Assembly: GCA_036340235.1 (NCBI GenBank)
Contig: JAYYZE010000009.1
Coordinates: 1 to 36,390 of the forward strand
Reading direction: 5' to 3'
Length of the DNA: 36,390 bases
DNA from: GCA-2862585 sp036340235
GTDB taxonomy: Bacteria > Bacteroidota > Bacteroidia > Flavobacteriales > UBA7312
Positions within the stretch are counted from its first letter, which is position 1, and every line of letters starts with the position of its first letter. Of the stretch, positions 31,707 to 36,390 are shown piece by piece. The notes beneath the pieces were generated by a model. The model saw only the letters and a program-made list of their open reading frames with translations. It searched no databases and was not told the DNA's origin. Made by a program: the position numbers and the translations under genes.

Positions 31707-32458
31707 AGCACTTGAGTTTCTTTAATGATCCAATCGTAGCCCTTTTCTTCAAGTTCCAGGGCTAAATTTTTATTGCCTGATTTTACGATTTTTCCGTCGT
31801 GCAAAACATGAACAAAGTCGGGAACAATGTAATCCAATAGTCGTTGATAGTGAGTTATCACTACCGTGGCGTTGTCTTTAGTTCTAAGCTTGTTAACACC
31901 ATTGGCTACAATTCGTAATGCATCGATATCTAGTCCCGAGTCGGTTTCGTCTAAAATCGCTAATTTTGGATTGAGCATGGCCATTTGAAAGATTTCGTTT
32001 CTCTTTTTTTCACCACCTGAAAATCCTTGATTTAGGGAACGACTTAGAAATCCCTTTTTAATTTCAAGAAGTTCCATTTTTTCTCTCATCATTTTCAAAA
32101 GTTCACCAGCAGGAATGGGTTCTAAATCTTGAGCTTTGCGGCTTTCATTTAGAGAAGTTTTTAAGAAATTAGAAACAGAAACTCCCGGAATCTCGATAGG
32201 GTATTGGAAGGATAGAAATATTCCCATGTGAGCACGTTCTTCGGGAGATAAGTCAATTATGCTTTCTCCATTGAAAAAAATATCACCACCATCTACTTCG
32301 TATTCTTCCCTTCCAGCAATAACGGAAGATAGGGTGCTTTTTCCTGATCCATTGGGACCCATTATGGCATGAACTTCTCCCGCATTTACGCTTAGATTAA
32401 TTCCGTTTAGTATGTTGTTGCCCTCTACTGAGGCTTTTAAATTTTCTATTTTTAGCAT
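31703..32458 (-). CDS. sufC: SufC, ABC-type ATPase of the SufBCD complex
   Basis: 251 residues. The Walker A motif is GPNGSGKST (34-42), the ABC signature region is FSGGEKKRNEI, and Walker B with following Glu/Asp is LAILDETDSGLDIDAL. The H-loop is VVITHYQRLL. ATP hydrolysis by SufC drives the conformational change in the SufB-SufD scaffold. No transmembrane domain is present, as expected for this soluble ABC protein. It begins 13 bases after the sufB stop. Confidence 0.97.
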   Translation of the reverse strand: MLKIENLKASVEGNNILNGINLSVNAGEVHAIMGPNGSGKSTLSSVIAGREEYEVDGGDIFFNGESIIDLSPEERAHMGIFLSFQYPIEIPGVSVSNFLKTSLNESRKAQDLEPIPAGELLKMMREKMELLEIKKGFLSRSLNQGFSGGEKKRNEIFQMAMLNPKLAILDETDSGLDIDALRIVANGVNKLRTKDNATVVITHYQRLLDYIVPDFVHVLHDGKIVKSGNKNLALELEEKGYDWIIKETQVL

Positions 32459-32471
32459 GTTTATTGTTAAT

Positions 32472-33923
32472 TTATCCTACACTACCCTCCAAGCTGATGG
32501 CAAGAAGTTTTTGAGCTTCTACCGCAAATTCCATTGGTAATTGATTTAGTACGTCTTTACAATAGCCGTTGACAATAAGGGCAATGGCTTCTTCGGTGCC
32601 AATACCCCTTTGATTACAATAAAAAATTTGATCTTCACCAATCTTCGAAGTGGTGGCTTCGTGTTCTATTTTGGCCGATTTGTTTCTTACTTCAATGTAG
32701 GGAAAGGTATGTGAACCGCATTTATCGCCCATCAGAAGAGAGTCACATTGAGAAAAATTCCTGGCGTTGTGTGCGTTTTTCTGAATTTTAACTAGTCCTC
32801 TGTAACTTCCTTCGCTATATCCAGCACAGATACCCTTTGAAATGATGGTGCTTTTTGTATTTTTCCCTAGATGGATCATTTTAGTCCCGGTATCTGCCTG
32901 CTGAAAATTGTTTGTCAGAGCAACAGAATAAAATTCACCAATGGAATCATTCCCCTGTAAAATACAGGAGGGATACTTCCAAGTAATGGCTGATCCTGTT
33001 TCAACCTGTGTCCAGGATATTTTAGACTTATTACCCCGGCATGCCCCCCGTTTTGTAACAAAATTATAAATTCCACCTTTTCCATTTTTATCACCTGGAT
33101 ACCAGTTTTGGACAGTTGAATATTTAATTTCAGCAGAATCCAGAGCAATTAACTCAACAATAGCTGCATGCAATTGGTTTTCGTCTCTTTGGGGAGCTGT
33201 ACAGCCTTCCAAATAGCTTACAAAGCTATTTGATTCTGCAATAATTAGCGTTCTTTCAAATTGCCCAGTTCCAGCCTCATTAATTCTAAAATATGTAGAT
33301 AGCTCCATAGGGCATCGCACCCCTTTAGGAATAAAGCAAAAAGAACCATCACTAAAAACAGCAGAGTTTAGTGCAGCAAAATAATTATCTTTTGCAGGAA
33401 CGACAGAGCCCATATATTTCTTTACTAGCTCAGGATATTTTTGAATAGCTTCTGACATTGAGCAAAAAATAATACCAAGCTCTGAAAGTTTTTCTTTAAA
33501 CGAGGTGGATACTGAGACACTATCAATTACAACATCGACAGCAACACCAGCTAATCTTTTTTGTTCCTCTAAAGAAATCCCAAGCTTATTAAAGTTTTTT
33601 ATTAATTCAGGGTCTGCATCCTCTAGGCTCGCTAGCGACACCTTTGTTTTCGGGGCGGAATAATAAATAATATCTTGTAAATTGATTTTTTTAAATTTTA
33701 AATTAGCCCATTTTGGAGGACTCATAGTTTTTAATAACTCAAGAGACTCTAATCGCTTTTGCAGCATCCAATTTGGTTCATTTTTTTTTCGGGATATAAG
33801 TTTTATGGTATCTGCATTTAAGCCCTTCTTAATGGTGTCTGAATTTAAATCTGAAACAAAGCCATAAGGGTATGTTTTGTTTGTGATATCGTTTATTATT
33901 TTTTTATCTTCACTTGCTCCCAT
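32472..33923 (-). CDS. sufB: SufB, Fe-S cluster scaffold
   Basis: 483 residues, normal for SufB. Visible signatures: SYLEGCTAPQRDENQLHAAIVELIALDSAEIKYSTVQNWYPGD, the cluster-related FSQCDSLLMGDKCGSHTFPY, and IEHEATTSKIGEDQIFYCNQRG near the C-terminus. The cysteine of QCDSLLMG and the His-Glu of EHEAT correspond to residues needed for cluster assembly in the E. coli protein. SufB with SufC and SufD forms the scaffold on which nascent clusters are built. The gene begins 20 bases after sufA. Confidence 0.97.
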   Translation of the reverse strand: MGASEDKKIINDITNKTYPYGFVSDLNSDTIKKGLNADTIKLISRKKNEPNWMLQKRLESLELLKTMSPPKWANLKFKKINLQDIIYYSAPKTKVSLASLEDADPELIKNFNKLGISLEEQKRLAGVAVDVVIDSVSVSTSFKEKLSELGIIFCSMSEAIQKYPELVKKYMGSVVPAKDNYFAALNSAVFSDGSFCFIPKGVRCPMELSTYFRINEAGTGQFERTLIIAESNSFVSYLEGCTAPQRDENQLHAAIVELIALDSAEIKYSTVQNWYPGDKNGKGGIYNFVTKRGACRGNKSKISWTQVETGSAITWKYPSCILQGNDSIGEFYSVALTNNFQQADTGTKMIHLGKNTKSTIISKGICAGYSEGSYRGLVKIQKNAHNARNFSQCDSLLMGDKCGSHTFPYIEVRNKSAKIEHEATTSKIGEDQIFYCNQRGIGTEEAIALIVNGYCKDVLNQLPMEFAVEAQKLLAISLEGSVG

Positions 33924-33943
33924 GGTCGACCACGTAAATTAAA

Positions 33944-34267
33944 CTATAACGAAAAACTTTCCCCACAGCCACAAGTACGAGCAGCATTAGGATTATTAAA
34001 CACAAACCCTTTTCCATTTAAGCCCCCACTATAACTAAGAGTGGTTCCAATTAAATACAGGTAGCTTTTTTCTTCAACAATAAGAGTGATGCCGTTGTTT
34101 TCAAAGATTTTGTCGGTAGATAATATCTTTTCATCAAAATCTAAATTATAAGATAATCCAGAGCACCCACCCGAATCAACACCCACCCGCACATATTTTT
34201 TTGCAGGATCTTCATTTTGCATCAACGCAAGCAATTCTTTCTTTGCATCATTAGAGACAGTTATCAT
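33944..34267 (-). CDS. sufA: SufA/IscA-type Fe-S carrier (HesB family)
   Basis: 107 residues with the three conserved cluster ligands C35 (SGGCSGLSY), C99 and C101 (RTCGCGESFSL), at standard spacing. A-type carriers accept clusters from SufBCD and deliver them to apo-proteins. It is the first gene of the SUF operon. IscA and SufA cannot be separated by sequence alone; the operon position decides the name. Confidence 0.94.
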   Translation of the reverse strand: MITVSNDAKKELLALMQNEDPAKKYVRVGVDSGGCSGLSYNLDFDEKILSTDKIFENNGITLIVEEKSYLYLIGTTLSYSGGLNGKGFVFNNPNAARTCGCGESFSL

Positions 34268-34284
34268 AGAGTTATATTTTTCTG

Positions 34285-34292
34285 CAAATTTA
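34285..34292 (-). promoter_or_regulatory. Possible -7 box of the SUF operon promoter
   Basis: The minus strand reads TAAATTTG, matching TAnnTTTG, 17 bases before the sufA start. No clear -33 TTG is present at 17-23 bases, and I see no recognisable IscR- or Fur-type site in the 102-base divergent region shared with thiL. Confidence 0.4.
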
Positions 34293-34369
34293 ACAATAAG
34301 TTTGCTTAATTTAGACCATATCTAAATAAAATTAATTATGTATTCACGGATGCATCAAAACTATAATTT

Positions 34370-35422
34370 ATGAATAATAGGTTTACACCAATATCAGAAA
34401 TGGGGGAATTTAGACTTATAGAGAAGCTGACAAAAGACCACTTAAACAAGCACAAATCTACAAAGACAGGAATAGGTGATGATTCAGCCATTCTTAAAGA
34501 TTTAAAAAAGAATGATCGATTAATTAGTACAGACATGCTTGTTGAGGGGGTGCATTTCGATCCCACGTACACCCCATTAAAACATTTGGGATATAAGTCA
34601 ATCGTTGTTAATATTTCAGATATTTGCGCCATGAATGGTGCGGCAACTCACGCCTTGGTTTCATTAGGTATTCCAAACAAGTATAGTGTTGAGCATATAG
34701 AAGAACTATATTTAGGCATTAAGACAGCTTGTACAAACTATAATATTGATTTAATTGGTGGCGATACCACGAGCAGCGGCAGCGGACTAATCATAAGCAT
34801 TACGATACTTGGCCACACCCCTGAGGGGGAAGCAGCACATCGATCAGGTGCGCGGGCAAATGATGTAATCTTTGTTTCTGGAGACTTGGGCGCAGCATAT
34901 TTGGGTTTACAGGTTTTGGAGAGGGAAAAAAGAATTTTTAGAGATAATGAAAAAGTTCAGCCAGAATTAAATGAGTATAGTTATGTCTTAGAAAGACAAC
35001 TAAAACCAGAAGCAAGGGTTGATATTGTTAATGAATTAAAAAAACAAGAAATAACCCCTTCATCGATGATAGATTTGTCAGATGGATTAAGCTCAGATTT
35101 GAGACATATATGTAAAAGCTCAAGTGTTGGTGTTAAAATATTTGAAGACAAAATTCCCATTTTGAAGGAAACAAGAGAGGTGGCTAATGAGCTTGGGCTT
35201 AATCCCGTTTTTTGTGCCCTGCACGGGGGAGAAGACTACGAGCTACTGTTTACGGCTCCCCCTCACCTGCACGAGAGGTTAAGGGAGGTTGAGTCGATAG
35301 AGGCAATTGGTCATACAACATCAGAGAAAGATAAAATAGAATTAATAACAAATTCAAATCAATCGATAGATTTGACCTCAGAAGGATGGGACTCTTTTTT
35401 TAGGCCAAAAGAAAACATATAG
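34370..35422 (+). CDS. thiL: Thiamine-monophosphate kinase ThiL
   Basis: 350 residues, AIR-synthase-like fold. It phosphorylates thiamine monophosphate to the active cofactor thiamine diphosphate. Motifs in order: GEFRLIEKL near the N-terminus, the metal-binding GIGDDSAIL (35-43), STDMLVEGVHF (54-64), SDICAMNG, IGGDTTSSGSGL, the second metal site IDLSDGLSSDL and HGGEDYELLF. All acidic clusters look intact. It is divergent from sufA and converges with the aminopeptidase gene with only four bases between stops. No TPP riboswitch is visible upstream. Confidence 0.95.
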   Translation: MNNRFTPISEMGEFRLIEKLTKDHLNKHKSTKTGIGDDSAILKDLKKNDRLISTDMLVEGVHFDPTYTPLKHLGYKSIVVNISDICAMNGAATHALVSLGIPNKYSVEHIEELYLGIKTACTNYNIDLIGGDTTSSGSGLIISITILGHTPEGEAAHRSGARANDVIFVSGDLGAAYLGLQVLEREKRIFRDNEKVQPELNEYSYVLERQLKPEARVDIVNELKKQEITPSSMIDLSDGLSSDLRHICKSSSVGVKIFEDKIPILKETREVANELGLNPVFCALHGGEDYELLFTAPPHLHERLREVESIEAIGHTTSEKDKIELITNSNQSIDLTSEGWDSFFRPKENI

Positions 35423-35426
35423 AAAA

Positions 35427-36390
35427 CTATATATTTAGCATGTCCTCGATTTCTTCGGGATTAATAGGAATCTCCTCCATTAAGTCAATATTCCCGGATT
35501 TTTTGATTAAAATATCATTTTCGAGCCTTATTCCAAGACCCTCTTCGGGAATATATATCCCTGGCTCACAAGTAAGAACCATTCCCTCTTGAAGGGGTTG
35601 GTCGGCCCTAGAAACATCATGAACATCTAGTCCAAGGTGATGAGAAGTGCCGTGCATATAGTATTTTTTGTATGCAGGTATTGTTTTAAGCTTAGAAATA
35701 TCCTTTATTGAAATTAAACCAAGGTCAACAAGTTCTTTCTCCATTAATAGGCCAACATTTTTTTCATAATCCTGAAGAAAAGTCCCTGGTCTCAAAAGTT
35801 GTTTTGCGTTATTCATTACCCGCAACACACTATTATAAACATCTTTCTGTCTTTTATTAAATCGCCCACTTACGGGGAAACATCTGGTTAGATCGGATGC
35901 ATAATTAGCATATTCTGCACCAAAATCCATCAGAACGACATCCCCATCATTACAAATATCGTTATTTTCTCCGTAGTGTAAGATGCAAGCATTTGGACCA
36001 GAAGCTATAATAGGATCATAGGCAAAGCCAGTAGCTCGATTTATTAGAAATTCATGAATTATTTCAGCCTCTATCTCATATTCAAAAACACCTGGTTTTA
36101 GATGGCGACAAACTCGTTCCACACCCTTTTTTGTAATACTACAAGCATGCTGGATTAAGTCGATTTCTTCTGGTTTTTTTATTGCACGCAGACCATGTAA
36201 TAATTCGGCACTTTTTTGATAATTGTGGTTAGGGTATTTGGATTGAATCCATTTTTTAAAGCGAGCATCTCGCGTTTCTACCACTACATTTGCACGAGGA
36301 TGCTCATTGCTATTTAAATAAATTTTTTGGACCCCACCAACAATAAGGGGAAGCTGTTTTTCAAATTCTGTATTCCAAAAAATGCTATTT
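35427..36390 (-). CDS. Xaa-Pro aminopeptidase (M24 family), 3' part; 5' end outside window
   Basis: The frame is open from position 36389 to the stop at 35427 (321 codons), so the N-terminal part lies beyond the right edge; an internal GTG at 36284 is not the true start. The pita-bread catalytic domain is present with two metal-binding aspartates in VLMDFGAEYANYASDLTRCFPVSG, the histidines of MHGTSHHLGLDVHD, and the glutamates of LTCEPGIYIPEEGLGIRLEND. The visible upstream part (FWNTEFEKQLPLIVGGVQKIYLNSNEHP) belongs to the creatinase-like N-domain. The enzyme removes N-terminal residues preceding proline; cytosolic location is likely. Confidence 0.93.
   Translation of the reverse strand, partial: NSIFWNTEFEKQLPLIVGGVQKIYLNSNEHPRANVVVETRDARFKKWIQSKYPNHNYQKSAELLHGLRAIKKPEEIDLIQHACSITKKGVERVCRHLKPGVFEYEIEAEIIHEFLINRATGFAYDPIIASGPNACILHYGENNDICNDGDVVLMDFGAEYANYASDLTRCFPVSGRFNKRQKDVYNSVLRVMNNAKQLLRPGTFLQDYEKNVGLLMEKELVDLGLISIKDISKLKTIPAYKKYYMHGTSHHLGLDVHDVSRADQPLQEGMVLTCEPGIYIPEEGLGIRLENDILIKKSGNIDLMEEIPINPEEIEDMLNI

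Overview
The window looks like chromosomal DNA of a marine Bacteroidota, most likely a flavobacterium. The DNA is AT-rich. Secreted proteins carry DDGSC-type calcium-site-like repeats, SusC-like carboxypeptidase-regulatory/plug proteins are present, and an S46 dipeptidyl peptidase is encoded. A flavobacterial-type proteorhodopsin is present, and several genes are preceded by the Bacteroidota -7 promoter box TAnnTTTG. I see no rRNA, tRNA, CRISPR array, transposase or phage gene.

Layout, left to right. Positions 1-4291 (all minus strand) hold the start of a large secreted protein cut by the window edge, an O-antigen ligase/polymerase-like membrane protein translationally coupled to a family 2 glycosyltransferase, and an orphan lipoprotein. 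Positions 4469-9055 (plus) hold a sulfur-handling cluster (TauE/SafE exporter, metallo-beta-lactamase/rhodanese fusion, single rhodanese) followed by acetyl-CoA synthetase. Positions 9117-10818 (minus) are umuD-umuC. Positions 11003-12697 (plus) are proteorhodopsin followed by the retinal-forming dioxygenase blh. That gene is interrupted by one in-frame TAA and separated from the rhodopsin gene by a strong terminator.

Positions 12702-15905 look like a metal-homeostasis locus. It has a small thioredoxin-like protein, a Fur-family regulator with a GTG start, a divergent TonB-dependent receptor and a tiny Cys/His-rich lipoprotein. A perfect 10-1-10 palindrome covers the receptor promoter. Next comes a large outer-membrane beta-barrel protein (15984-18458).

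Positions 18504-22619 are the lower kynurenine (tryptophan) degradation branch. 3-hydroxyanthranilate dioxygenase and ACMS decarboxylase read rightward; an atypical SDR, an aminomuconate-semialdehyde-type dehydrogenase and a truncated CBS protein read leftward. A 630-residue PurF-like protein follows, then a bidirectional terminator, then a secreted S46 dipeptidyl peptidase on the minus strand.

Positions 27134-34267 (minus) are one compact SUF iron-sulfur assembly operon: sufA-sufB-sufC-sufD-sufS-sufE-sufT-like-DUF2480-DUF3050, with gaps of 20 bases or less or 4-base overlaps throughout. The window closes with thiL (plus) and the 3' part of a Xaa-Pro aminopeptidase gene (minus) that runs off the right edge.

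The observations I rate highest are the single nonsense codon in an otherwise intact blh, the palindromic operator in the Fur/TonB-receptor locus, the DUF3050 protein coupled to the SUF operon, and a 3-hydroxyanthranilate dioxygenase that has lost its rubredoxin-like Cys site.
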